From NCBI GenBank assembly GCA_019454045.1, contig SKCR01018457.1, forward strand, positions 1 to 64,000: a DNA stretch of 64,000 nt, in the 5' to 3' direction. Shown piece by piece: positions 1-12,013 of this stretch. This DNA comes from Zanthoxylum bungeanum. Its lineage: Eukaryota > Streptophyta > Magnoliopsida > Sapindales > Rutaceae. A program made the position numbers and the translations under genes. Each line of letters begins with the position of its first letter. Position 1 is the first letter of the stretch. The notes under the pieces are model-generated. The model did not search any database. It was not told the DNA's origin and saw nothing but the letters and a program-made list of their open reading frames with translations.

Positions 1-1019
1 AAACAAACACTTTGATAAATGAATAATGCATCGTTTTATTTCAAAACACATAAAACCGTTTATATCACATGTAGCTCTATGGCATACATCCCAACAATTA
101 TTCCACTAAAACTCGAAGTTGAACTCTTGTTACCGTAGATGGATTAAATAAACCGAACAACTTCAGTGTCCATCGATATAGTCATTACATATGGATATAG
201 CCCTTCACGAATATCTCATAAATAGAGTCGGGTCATAAGTCCGTTAAACCCCTCTAAATATTTTCTCTTAAGCTCCATTGATTCTATAATGAACAATTAA
301 TTCATAACATTTATGAATATAAAACTTTCTATTCGCAATAGAAAAGTTGAGCGCTCAAATTGTTCAAGTCCTGAATCAACTCTTAAAAGAGATATTCATC
401 TGCTTCTCGTAGAATGAGTGAATTCCATATCTATTTAAAACGTTCCCAGCTACATACCAAACCATATCCCCAAAATACATAGTTATTGGCCGGGAATGCA
501 ACACCAACCTCACCATAGTAAATCAAAGGACATAACCTGTCATGCAGGAGTTCGTAGTACACTCAGGATTAAGATCGAATCTATATATGACCATCTATTA
601 GATAAAATGAATTTCTTCGGTTAACAGATATTAAAAGAAATTTGTATTTATCCGAGTCCAGCCCTATATGATTTATCATACAAGGTGCCTTCATTCCCAT
701 GTCACTACATGAATGATCCTGGATCAAGGTCGTCATACAAGTATAGAATGGACTGCAACTATAGATAAACCACAAACAAAGTACCATCTTTGTTTGCTCT
801 CTATGGACTATTTGGATTACTAGCTTCAGACTTAAATCCTCTTGTGCATCAAACATACACTAAGTCTGAAGGTACAATAGTAATCAAGGTAAACAAGACA
901 ATTGGACAATATGAGATATAAATCCAATAATTTTGATAAAAATGAATAATGGATTTATTATTATTACAATAATCATTTCTATTTACAGTACATGAAGCTT
1001 TAGGATATAAATCCCAACA
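1..1019 (-). mobile_element. LTR-retrotransposon terminus (element Y), running off the left edge
   Basis: The block ends at 1019 with ...ATCCCAACA; read on the minus strand this gives a TGTTGGGAT start, a usual plant LTR terminus. To the right the sequence switches at once into the LTR of element X (1020-1886 resembles about 20388-21231), so Y inserted into X's LTR. The left boundary is outside the window and no TSD can be checked. A second CATCCCAACA-like string lies near 85-97. A 91-codon open frame on the minus strand (581-856) has no domain I recognise. Whether this is a solo LTR or the end of a longer element cannot be decided. Confidence 0.6.
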
Positions 1020-1886
1020 TACTATCAGCCCAAAATCCAGTATATGAGAAAAACTTACAGTGATGGTAAAAGATCTATGGTGGCAACTTCACTGACTCTA
1101 GTACCTCTAAATTGCAAGAACTCGAAGAACTCCTCGAGCCCGTACCCCACGGTTCCTTCAGAACCTCTGAAGTCTCTGAACGGATCAACTCTACAAGCAC
1201 GCGGGAACTCCGACTATTAATCTTCCTCCTTGAGAACTCTGAAGGTTTGGTAAATTGGGTTTTGATGTGTTGATGGTTTAACAAAGATCAATCTCACCAC
1301 AAACAAAGAATACAAGAAAATAAATAAGTCTTCAAGGTAAGAACAAGAAGATTGAAAACTAATAATGTGTTTAGGCTCAAGATAATATGTTTTCAACATT
1401 TGTGAAGGCGGCTCAATGTTTGTTTATATAGTTAGGGTAAATAAAAAGGGTTTTTTAGTGTTATTTTGGCTTTAAAATGTATCTAAAGTATCATACTTAT
1501 GCACGGGCGTTCGAACTCACTTCAAACGCAACTCAAATGCAAACTTACTTCCTCAAAATGTTCAAAGAAAATAAAAATACCACACTAATACGGGTCGTGG
1601 AATGGTTTTCAGGTGTAATTTAAAATGCTTGTAACTTTCTCGTCATTTGCCCAAATCATACGTTCTTTATATGGACGCGATCATCTTCGAGTCTAACTTC
1701 CAATACAACTGACCGCATGTCAATTGAAGCTCTAACGCTTCTGGAATATTCAAAAGAGTGAATATCACTCAGATAACTCCATTAGATTTTGTCCAAATAC
1801 TTGTCCAATTGCTCTGATATCTTCAAGACTCATTACAACTCAATTTAACTTGTTTCGTAACGGACTTTGCCAATAAAAATGGAACT
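1020..1886 (-). repeat. 3' LTR of element X, truncated
   Basis: It aligns with 20388-21231: for example the stretch from 'cttacagtgatggtaaaag' through 'acaaagatcaatctcacca' occurs in both with scattered substitutions. The first about 268 bp of the LTR, present at 20120-20387, are missing here because element Y occupies that place. The inner end is set by the PPT that follows at 1887. Confidence 0.75.
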
Positions 1887-1903
1887 AAAAACCTCCCCCT
1901 TAG
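1887..1903 (-). other. Polypurine tract of element X
   Basis: The plus strand reads aaaacctcccccttagg, which on the minus strand is a G-rich purine tract directly before the 3' LTR. Further pyrimidine runs in the adjacent non-coding part (about 2182-2190 and 2264-2275, the latter beside ttttgtcacgaaatgacaaa) are extra PPT-like tracts, a trait I associate with SIRE-type elements. Confidence 0.6.
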
Positions 1904-3420
1904 GCATTTCGTGACAAAACACTACCTAATACAAAGACTACGGTAAAAGATCCAAAATGAAAATAGCCAACTGCCAACCATCATGACAGTGACTTATTAC
2001 AATAAGACTCAATCTAATACCTAACCAAGTAGTCTTGAAATCAATGCCACCACAGCTACCAAATTTGCTTACTTGAAACATCCACAAACATCAACATATC
2101 GTGAAAAGCACATGGATTATAAAGAATAGATAAAGCAACAATAAAACTCATGCATATATACATAGATAGTAGATATCAGACTCCCCCTTTTCCAAATACC
2201 AGTCAAATGGATATACTACGACTCCCATATACTACTACTCTACCATATATTACTCTTCCCTTTTTTGTCACGAAATGACAAAGAGTGAAGGTACCAGGAT
2301 AAACAACACATGCAAGAGTATATGTAAACAAGACTTACTCCTCCTCACTAACAAACCTACTGATTTAGCTTAACAATATCACACGGGAAGTAAACACTCA
2401 TAAATATGCACACGAAAAATAGTATGCAAAAGAATGAAGCATACATAAGCTCACAATGAATTTTTTTAAAAAAAAAATGCAATAAAAAAATGACTGAAAC
2501 AGTACTACAAGCAAGCATAATGATACCCAGTCAGTATTCAGCTGTTTGTGACATGAAATAATATGCATCACTTTAGATTTTGCTAAATATTACACGCATG
2601 CATATGATATAAACACCAAAGCATAACAAGCACTTGCGTGAAAAATAAGTGCACAACGAATCAAGGCTTAAAACCTTACTTTATGAGCAGTACATAGCCA
2701 AAGAAATCTCATCTCTTAACAAACCAAGTCCACTAAATAGGTATTCAAACCCAGCACCACTAGGACCTGAAATTAAGCAATATTGGTTGCAGGCTATAAA
2801 ATTCTACCCCTAATTATCTTGAGCTCATAAATAAATACTCTTACGAGTGAAGGGTTTTTGCTCTTATCTTTTGAATTTGGCCCATTGGCACTTTTTCACT
2901 TGAGACTCATGTATTATTTTTTTATTTTCTTTCTTTTGTACTTTTGCAAGGGATAGTATAAGGTCATCTAGTCAAAGGTCACACTATTTAGTGAGCTAAG
3001 TATGATAGAGATTAGACTGCCAGTCCAAAAACTCATACATGGGACCAAGTCTTGACAATAATAAAAACTTGTATGTGAAGTGAAAGCATAAGATATACTA
3101 AGGGTTTTTACCACACAGACTTATGCATATAGAGCATCAAGAAAAATAAAATCATATTACACATGCATAAACATATATCCTACATACCATGATCACATGC
3201 AACAAGTTTTTCATGCTCTTACAAGCCATAAAAAAAATATTTTTGATATTTTTATTTTATAATTTTTGTTTTATTTTATTTTTCAGTTTTTAATCCAAAA
3301 ATATATAAAGACACAAAAATAGCTTGTCAATATCCAATGGTACGTGGAGTTGTATCCCGAGTACAGATCATATTATCATCCATTCAGAATCGGCTATGAA
3401 ATTTATGTCCGGGTTTCCAT
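1904..3420 (-). other. Non-coding 3' region of element X
   Basis: No coding stretch with recognisable domains was seen on either strand. The block is AT-rich, with PPT-like tracts in its first 400 bp and A/T runs near 2461-2490 and 3220-3300. It lies where pol and the 3' untranslated region would be in an autonomous relative. Confidence 0.5.
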
Positions 3421-3589
3421 CCTATATACCAAGGAATATATAACAAAAACAAAACAACATACCCACCCATATGCAAAAAACATAGACGTGCAAAAAATAT
3501 AAATAAATAACAAACACACTCGCGCACACATGCAATTGGGAGATAAAATGCAACTTCAAAGTAGAGTTACACCAAAGTACACTCACATC

Positions 3590-4733
3590 ATGTCTATCAA
3601 GACATTCAGAAGTAGATAGGAAGTCATCTTGCTTCCTCACCCAAACCTTTTTAGGAATATCTTTCACTTGAGTATTCCCAGCCAACACAGCAAGTTTCTC
3701 ACTAATAATTTGCGTCTGTTTAGCTAGTGCAGATACTTGAGACACTAGATTTAAGGAATCAAATCTAGGTGACACATTCTTAGGCCTTTTTTATGGTTTT
3801 GCTACATAAAACACTTAGGCCTAATATGTCATGCCTTGCCACAGTGATGGCAAACAGAAACGAATCTCGGATGAGATAGAGGTTTACCTACAATACCTAT
3901 AGATCGAGGTTGGGTCATAGGACGAGGAACATCATGAGGAATCACATGACTGCACTCAACAGGTTTCTTGCCTAAGTCATGTTTATGAGGGACAGACACA
4001 GTTACAGACGATGACGCCTTATCGCAATTAGGTTCAAAGCTAATTAATAACATGCGATCTAGTTTTTTATTCCCACTAAAAAATACAAATAATTGGGTTC
4101 TAGCATCTTCTAGTTCAGTTTTATAGTTTCGATTCTATCAACTAAACCTCTATTCCTCTCCTCGAGGTCATTAATCATCACAAGGTTGTGTTTAAACTTA
4201 GCTTGAGCTTCATTCTTTTCTAGATCTACTTTATTCAGCCTCTTATTGACCTCTATGTTTGTGTTCTTGATAGCTAAACTCTCATTAAATAGTTCAGCAT
4301 AAGCTACCTGAAGATTATCCTCATCTACAGACTCATATAGGGAGACCTTTGAATCAGCATCATTAACATCATTCTCTCTCTCATCAGTCACACTAGCAAC
4401 AAAAGTCATGTATTTGCTCTTATTCTTAGGAAACTCATCAGAAGTATAGCCACCTTCTGAATCACTAAGGGAGGTTGCCATGACTCTTTTACCTTTAGCC
4501 TTAAGGTATGTGGGGCACTCAGATCGAATAAGCTCATAACCTTCACACCCATGACATTGGATACCTCGGGGTTCGCTCCTTTTATCCTCTCTAGACTCCA
4601 TCATACTGTGTCTACTCTCTCTAGGCTCATCTTCCCTATTCCTATTTCTGTTACGACCATTCTTCTTCAGCTTAAGAAATTTCTTAAACTTCTTTGCAAA
4701 CATGGCCAAATCATGATCCGTGAGGGTATCATC
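3590..4733 (-). pseudogene. Element X gag, C-terminal part with two zinc knuckles, broken
   Basis: The minus strand from 4733 encodes a basic, Arg/Asn-rich segment, then a zinc knuckle of the CX2C-GYxxxRxxC type in which the expected His is Leu (CHGCEGYELIRSEC), then an acidic and coiled-coil-like stretch down to about 4110. A second knuckle, CHHCGKA-stop-HIRPKC, lies near 3820-3850, with a TGA where Gly is usual. A further segment ending KKVWVRKQD (about 3625-3775) resembles the end of SIRE-type gag. Frameshifts and stops separate the pieces. The frame continues into 19380-20094 once nested element A is discounted. Confidence 0.65.
4729..4733. repeat. Target-site duplication of element A (left copy, TCATC)
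   Basis: TCATC lies directly before the TG start at 4734 and recurs at 19380-19384 directly after the CA end at 19379. Five bases is the usual Ty1/copia TSD length. Both sides are gag sequence of element X, which proves insertion of A into X. Confidence 0.9.
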
Positions 4734-6582
4734 TGTTAGTGTCCTACACAAGCCCAGGGTCTCTAAATAGAGATTTGTGTGTGAATAAACAAGAAAAGTT
4801 TGCGGAAAAAACTTACATTGAGCGGATGAGAAAATTCAAAACTTTCTCTGTTGTAGAAGCTCCAAGCTTTGTATTTGAGTTCCAAACTCTTGGGTGAGTT
4901 TCCCTGTCACCTTCAATTGACTCCGAAAGTGCTATCTTTGCCCAAAAATTGAAACAAAATTTTCTCCTCCAAAGAGATGAAGAATCAGCAATTTTGAGAG
5001 AAGACAGAGAATGAATAGTTAAGTCAAATTTGGTTTTGTGTGTTTTAAAATGTCACATTTATAACATCCAACTACTCACATCAAATGTCAAAAATGATGT
5101 AAGTAAAGTGGGTCCCACCACTTTAAATTCCAAATCTAGTTGGCTTATACAACACATTTTGGGCCCGGGTTCGTTTAATCCGATTAAAAGAATTTTCCGT
5201 CGCAACGTAATTAAATCCAATTTAATTAAATAATAATACCTAGCAAAATTATTACGAAAGTCGCTTAAGAATTAATTCCAAATTAATTCGTTCGCCCGAA
5301 TTAAAATTCAATTTTAATTCAGTATTGAAATCCAATTTCAATTAATATATCTGATATATTATTTTAGCCCAAATAAATAAATTACATAGAAAAATCCAAT
5401 TTAACTTTTAAATTTATTTTACCGATTAATTCCAAATTAATGGAATTCTCCCTTCTAGACGAATTTAATCCCAGATAAATTCTTGCCGTAATTAATCCAG
5501 ATTAATTTTCTCTCTCATAATTAATCCCAAATTAATTTCGTTCGAGTCAAATATCATTGGTGAATCCTTGGGAAGCGACCCAAGAGATCCCTGGATATGT
5601 TGGCAGTAAATACGGTCATCGGACTATCCGAACACGTGTGTACCCCATACCACGTTCTCACCGATTTACAAGACATGGTTGGCTTCTAGCAAAGCACCGT
5701 GCCTACCCAATTCTCCAGAAATATTCAACGAAGAATATATAATCTGTATCAGGCGTAGTATACAATGTATTGTGTAATACGATCCAGTATCGGATGTCAC
5801 ATGCTAGGCCTAGGGCTGGAACTGTGTCTGCCCCGTACGAAGCATATATCGGATCACTAGCAACTAGTCTCTGTAATCGGATAATCATTGCCTAGTCATA
5901 CTATCCCGATAGCTGCAGTATTTAAGAGTACTAGTTCTGTATCATGTGTAATCATCATCTCCATATGACTGAAGTGATACTCCCATCTTGACATCACACC
6001 CAATACACTACGATTCTCAATAAACCCAGAAGAGGCGTACACAGAACCTGTTAAAGCTCCGGACGACCAAAACCAAAGTATACTGATTGTCGCAAGTATT
6101 ACCGATGCAAGTCTCAGGTTAAAGACCACATACACCTACCCTGATTCGGATTCCCATTGACACATAGTCATACTACCAATGGGATTCCAAGGGGTCTATC
6201 CATAGCGAAGCTATTCCCGGTCCAACGGCTAACAGAACCTCCTATCACACTTTCAGAAGTATCCAATACTTAAATATATCAGAACTATGTCGTTAAGCTT
6301 CCATAACGAGCACAAGTGTAATACTAGCCTATTCCGCATTATCGATGTCCAGTCTCGATAATACTACGACTAGGGATATTTAATGATTAAACCTTTCATG
6401 GATTAATATTGTCTCATATCTTATTAATCCGGTTTTACCATATGAACTTTTATCATTTATAAATTCAAGTAATCCAATTATAAAATTATAAAAGAGCCAT
6501 TTCCTTTGTCACATAGTTAATTTGTACAAAAAACACCATGTCTTTTACAAAAAGTGATGCTATGGGTCATAATTGTCCAACA
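4734..6582 (-). repeat. 3' LTR of element A (1849 bp)
   Basis: It starts TGTTAGTG and ends GTCCAACA on the plus strand, so the element-sense LTR begins TGTTGG and ends CTAACA. It pairs with 17528-19379. Two parts stand out: an AT-rich run of about ten palindromes (5174-5537) and a conserved block (about 5555-5740) shared with every LTR of the A/D/E group in the window. Confidence 0.9.
5174..5537. repeat. Array of about ten short palindromes in the LTR
   Basis: Perfect inverted repeats with mostly 3-nt spacers follow one another. Arms and positions: TTTAAT (5174-5188), AATTAAAT (5209-5227), GAATTAATT (5269-5289), GAATTAAAAT (5298-5320), ATTGAAAT (5324-5342), TAATATAT (5343-5361), ATTAATT (5425-5441), GAATTTA (5461-5482, 8-nt spacer), AATTAAT (5490-5507), AATTAAT (5519-5537). 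Typical spacers are cca, tca, ccg and ctg. Equivalent arrays occur in the other LTRs of the group. Confidence 0.8.
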
Positions 6583-6597
6583 ATCTCCCACTTGGCC
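6583..6597 (-). other. Polypurine tract of element A
   Basis: The plus strand reads atctcccacttggcc; the minus strand GGCCAAGTGGGAGAT directly precedes the 3' LTR. The same tract stands at 50003 (D) and 60086 (E), and a close form, GCAAGTGGGAGAAAT, in element B (33252-33266). Confidence 0.8.
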
Positions 6598-6647
6598 TAT
6601 AGCCAATCACTCAAGTGTCCAACACCTGAACTATGTACGGATCGCTC

Positions 6648-9188
6648 AAAATTTTGTTGAGATAGCTTTCATCAGAGGATCTGCAAGGTTATCATCTGAA
6701 ATGATCTTTTCGATCTTCACATCGCCACGATGTGTGATCTCACGAATCAGATGAAACCGTCGAAGTACATACTTGGATTATTAATGACACCGTGGTTCCT
6801 TAGCCTGTGTTGTAGCCCAACTCAGCTACTAACAGAACTACTCCTAATCCAATTAGGAATTTATAGATCCAAAATGCTTCTTTTGCTGCCTCAGCAGCAG
6901 CAATATATTCCGCTTTTATTGTTGAATCGATAACAGTATCTTGCTTGGAATATTTCCAGCTCACTGTTCCATTGTTCAAACAAAATATGTACCCTGATTA
7001 CGACTTACAGTCATCTTTGTCGGTTTGGAAACTTACATCGGTGAACCCAGTCACCTCAAGTTCTCATTCCCAATAAACTAAGAAAGCATCCTTAGTTCGT
7101 CTAAGATACTTAAGGATGGTCTTAATATCAATCCAATGACCATCACCTAGATCGGCCTGATAGTGACGGCAGATGCTCAAAGCATATGAGACACCAGGTT
7201 GCATACATATTTGTCAATGTACGAGCTCTGAGAGAGTGCCAACAACTTTTAGATCTATCCCAGTAGATCCTTTTTCCTAGAATAAAGGTTGTCTCTCCCA
7301 AGTTTTTCATGGAGAATTTTAATGAAAGCCAAGCTATCACCGATTGTAGCATGGGAATGTCATTGCTAAGAAGCAATACATCATCAATATATAGGACAAT
7401 GAATGTCAATACTTTCCCACTAACCTTTTTATATACACAAGAATCACCTTCATTATGAATGAAACCATATTCTTTTATGATCTCATCAAAATGTTGGTTC
7501 CAAGAACACAATGCTTGCTTCAATCCATAAATGGATTGATTTAACTTGCAAACCTTTTTTGTATGTTTTGACACGATAAAATCATCAAGATGTTACATAT
7601 AAACATCCTCCAAAAGGTTTCTGTTAAGGAAAGCGGTTTTGATGTCCATTTTCCATATTTCATAATCGAAATATGCAGCAATAACAAGCATTATCCGAAT
7701 GGATTTAATCATGGCAACATGTGAAAAAGTTTCGTCGTAATCGACACCATGTCGTTGACGATACCCTTTCGCTACAAGCCTAGCTTTGTACATTTGTATG
7801 TTGCCATCCATGTCCGTCTTCTTCTTGAAGACCCATTTACTACCAATAGGCACAATGTCTTCTGGTACATCAACCAGTGTCCAAACGTGGTTGGTATACA
7901 TGGAATCCATTTCGGACTTCTTGGCCTTTTACCATAAAGCGGAGTCGATACATTGTATCAATTCCTCATACGTAGCTGGTTCATCTTCCTCAATAAGATT
8001 AATATCTACATGAGCTGAGATCAGAAACCCATACCTCTCAGGTTGTTTTCTGACTCTCTCCAACCTACGCGATTCTTATATATTAGAAGATTGTGGAACA
8101 GTCTCATCCCTGATGGATTGTCGGTGTTCCGTAAGGGGGTCGGTGCCAGGCATAGTATCACTCCTATTTTCATTGAGTTCTACTTTCCTTCCACTTATCA
8201 CCGTATCTATGAATTCCTTTTCGAGGAACACTACATGAAGAACAACAAATATTTTGTTCTCTTGTGTGTTGTAGAAATAATATCATTTGGTTTCCCTAGG
8301 ATACCCTACAAATAGGCACTTATCCTATTTGGGTTCTAGTTTGGTACCATCCAAACGTTTAACGTATGCCCAGCATCCCATATCTTCAGGAATGAGAAAT
8401 CTAGTTTCTTTCATGTCCATATTTCATATGGAGTCTGTCCAACAGAATTTGACGGAACCTTATTCAAAATAAGTATTAATTGTTCAATGTGTATCCCCAG
8501 AAGGAAATTGGTAGCTCAGTGCGACTCATCATTGACCTTACCATGTCCAACAAAGTTCGGTTTCTCCATTCAGACACACCGATCAATTGAGGTTTTCCGG
8601 GAGCAGTCCACTGTGAAAGAATACCAGACTCTTTCAAGTAATCCAGAAACTCATTGCTTAAGTATTCTGTACCGCGGTCCGACCGCAATGTTTTAATACT
8701 TTTGCCAGTCTATTTTTCTACTTCGTGTCGAAACTCTTTGAATTTCTCAAAAGTTTCCGACTTGTGTCTCATAAGACACACATATCCATAACGCGATGCA
8801 TCATCCGTAAAGGTTACGAAGTATTCATATCCACCTCTAGCCTGACTAGACATAGGCCCGCATACGTCACTATGAACGAGGGCTAACAGCTCGGTGGCAA
8901 GTTCACATTTACCACTAAAAGGTGTTTCAGATATTTTGCCTAATAAACAGGATTCGCAGACGTCATATGAATTAGGATCAAATTCGTCCAAGTATCCACT
9001 CTTCGAAATTGTGGATATACGAGTCTTACTAATGTGTCACAGACGACAATGCCATGGATAAGTTTCATCTTATTTACTCAACTTGATCCTTTTGTTTGTC
9101 ATGTTATATGTTTGAGATTCATTTATATTCAAAATATAAAGACCATTATTAACATCTGCTGTACATATCAAAATTTCATCTTTATATA
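6648..9188 (-). pseudogene. Element A pol, copy 1 (integrase, reverse transcriptase, RNase H), broken
   Basis: On the minus strand, from high to low coordinates: integrase with CESCLLGK and the HSDVCGPM core (8710-8991), the later core with RSDRGTEYLS and GVSEWRNRTLLDMVRS (8476-8688), a connecting region (about 7920-8450), reverse transcriptase palm with GSKWVFKKK and KARLVAKGYRQ (7593-7910) and the YIDD catalytic box in FIVLYIDDVLLLSND (7143-7574), then a decayed RNase H (about 6760-7060). Stops and shifts split it into at least four pieces. The block is the downstream member of a tandem duplication; copy 2 is 9189-11625. Confidence 0.85.
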
Positions 9189-11625
9189 AAATTTTGTTGA
9201 GATATAACTTTCGTCAGCGGATCTGCAAGGTTATCATCTAAAACGATCTTTTTGATCTTCATATCGCCACGATGTGTGATCTCACGAATCAGATGAAACC
9301 GTCGAAGTACATACTCGGATCATTGATGAGACCGTGGTTCCTTAGCCTGTGATGTAGCCCAGCTCAGCTGCTAACAGAACTACTCCTAATCCAATTAGGA
9401 ATTTATAGATCCAAAATGCTTCTTTTGCTGCCTCAGTAGCATCAATATATTCTGCTTTTGTTGTTGAATCGGAAACAGTATCTTGCTTGGAATATTTCCA
9501 GCTCACTGTTCTGTTGTTCAAACAAAATATGTACCTTGATTGTGACTTACAATCGTCTTTGTCGGTTTGGAAACTTACATCGGTGAACCCAGTCACCTCA
9601 AGTTCTCATTCCCCATACACTAAGAAATCATCTTTAGTTCGTCTAAGATACTTAAGGATGTTCTTAATATCAATACAATGACCATCACATGGATCGGCTT
9701 GATAGTGACTGCAGATGCTCAAAGCATATGAGACACTAGGTCGCGTACATGTTTATCAATGTACGAGCTATGGGAGAGTGCCAACAACTTTTAGATCTAT
9801 CCCAGTAGATCCTTATTCCTAGAATAAAGGTTGACTATCCCAAGTTTTTCAAGGAGAATTTTAATGAAAGCCAAGCTTTCAACGATTGTAGCTTGGGAAT
9901 GTCATTGCTAAGAAGCAATACATCATCAATATATAGGACAATGAATGTCAGTGCACTCCCACTAACCTTCTTATATACACAATAATCATCTTCATTTTGA
10001 ATGAAACCATATTGTTTTATGATCTCATCAAAACGTTGGCTCCAAGAACGCAATGCTTGCTTCAATCCATAAATGGATCGATTTAACTTACAAACCTTGT
10101 TTGCATGTATTGACACGACAAAACTGTCAGGATTTTACATATAAACATCCTCCAAAAGGTTTCCGTTAAGGAAAGCGGTTTTGATGTCCATTTGCCATAT
10201 TTCATAATCGAAATATGCAGCAATAACAAGCATTATCCGAATGGATTTAATCATGGCAACAGGTGAAAATGTTTCATCGTAATCGACACCATGTCGTTGA
10301 CGATACCCTTTCACTACAAGCCTAGCTTTGTATATTTGTATATTGCAATCCATGTCCATCTTCTTCTTGAAGACCCATTTACTACCAATAGGCACATTAC
10401 CTTCTAGTACATCAACCAGTGTCCAAACTTGGTTGGTATACATGGAATCCATTTCGGACTTCATGGCCTTTTACCATAAAGTGGAGTCGATACATTGTAT
10501 CGCTTCCTCATACGTAGCTGGTTCATCTTCCTCAATAAGATTAATATCTACATGAGGTGAGATCAGAAACCCATACCTCTCAGGTTGTTTTCTGACTCTC
10601 TCCAACCTACGCGGTTCTTGTGTATTAGACAATTGTGGAACAGTCTCATCCCTGATTGACTGTTGGTGTTCCGTAAGGGGGTCAGTGCCAGGAATAGTAT
10701 CACTCTTATTTTCATCGAGTTCTATTTTCCTCCCACTTATCACTGCATCTATGAATTCCTTTTCGAGGAAAACTGCATGAAGAGCAACAAATATTTTGTT
10801 CTCTTGTGGGTTGTAGAAATAATATCATTTGGTTTCCCTAAGATACCCTATAAATAGGCACTTATCCTATTTGGGTTCTAGTTTGGTACCATCCAAACAT
10901 TTAACGTATGCCCAGCATCCTCAAATCTTCAGGAATGAGAAATCTGATTTCTTTCCTGTCCATATTTCATATGGAGTCTGTCCAACAGACTTTGACGGAA
11001 CCTTATTCAAAATAAGTATTGTATTGTTCAATGCGTATCCCCAGAAGGAAATTGGTAGCTCAGTGCGACTCATCATTGACCTTACCATGTCCAACAAAGT
11101 TCAGTTTCTCCGTTCAGACACACTGTTCAATTGAGGTGTTCCGGGAGGAGTCCAGTGTGAAAGAATATCATGCTCTTGCAAGTAATCTAGAAACTCATTG
11201 CTTAAGTATTTTCCACCGAGGTCTGACAGTAATGTTTTAATACTTTTGCCAATCTGTTTTTCTACTTCGTGTCGAAACTCTTTGAATTTCTCAAAAGTTT
11301 CCGACTTGTGTCTCATAAGACACACATATCCATAACGCGATGCATCATCCACTAAAAGGTGTTTCAGATATTTTGCCTAATAAACAGGATTCGCAGACGT
11401 CATATGAATTAGGATCAAATCCGTCCAAGTATCCACTCTTCGAAATTGTGGATATACGTGTCTTGCTAATGTGTCACAGACGACAATGCCATGGATAAGT
11501 TTCATCTTATTTACTCAACTTGATCCTTTTGTTTGACATGTTATATGTTTGAGATTCATTTATATTCAAAATATAAAGACCATTATTAACATCTGCTGTA
11601 CATATCAAAATTTCATCTTTATATA
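9189..11625 (-). pseudogene. Element A pol, copy 2 (tandem duplicate), broken
   Basis: It repeats the domains of 6648-9188: integrase core (11101-11352, with SDLGGKYLSNEF and PGTPQLNSVSERRN), linker (10471-10743), reverse transcriptase (10135-10464 with GSKWVFKKK; 9835-10116 with the YIDD box) and RNase H (9342-9596, with GFTDVSFQTDKDD and DSTTKAEY). Compared with copy 1 it lacks about 107 bp of integrase, corresponding to 8807-8913, with a CC microhomology at the join (about 11350). The copies meet near 9188 where 'tttatata' runs into 'aaattttgttgagat', a sequence also found at 6648. Duplication by illegitimate recombination or slippage is likely. Confidence 0.85.
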
Positions 11626-11983
11626 CAAAACACCCAGTGTTCCGAAATACAAAGGTATACCCACATCGGGTTAAACAAGATACAGAGATGATGTTCCTAG
11701 TCAAACTAGGTATAAAATAACAGTCACCTAATATAATTACATGCCCCGATGGCATGTAAAAAACATAGGCCCCAACGGCCAAAACAGTGACTCTTGTCCC
11801 ATTTTCGACTCGCAGGTCGATCTCTCCTGAAGCTAGTCTCCTGCTAATAAGTAGATCATGCACAACAGTACATATGTGAGTACCACATCCAGAATCAAAA
11901 ATCCAATTTTTAAAACCAGTAGTGGATATGTTTATAACAAACATACCTGAAGCCGGAGCCTTGCTCGCCTTCACTTCCTTCAT
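11507..11983 (-). pseudogene. Element A aspartic protease region
   Basis: An open frame of 158 codons on the minus strand carries WIFDSGCGTHIC, the Ty1/copia protease active site (D-S/T-G), followed by a GAG-pre-integrase-like segment with LTRNIISVSCL and GLYILN. It follows gag and precedes integrase, the order expected for Ty1/copia. The frame is open, but both neighbours are broken, so no full polyprotein can be made. Confidence 0.85.
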
Positions 11984-12013
11984 GTATGCCTTGTACTCAT
12001 AGCAGTCACGCTT

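Noticed and set aside
581..856. 91-codon minus-strand open frame in element Y
   Set aside because: No recognisable domain and it lies in an LTR-like sequence; noted only within the element entry.
1887..3420. Possible env-like gene in the 3' region of the SIRE-like element X
   Set aside because: No open frame or membrane-type sequence found there.
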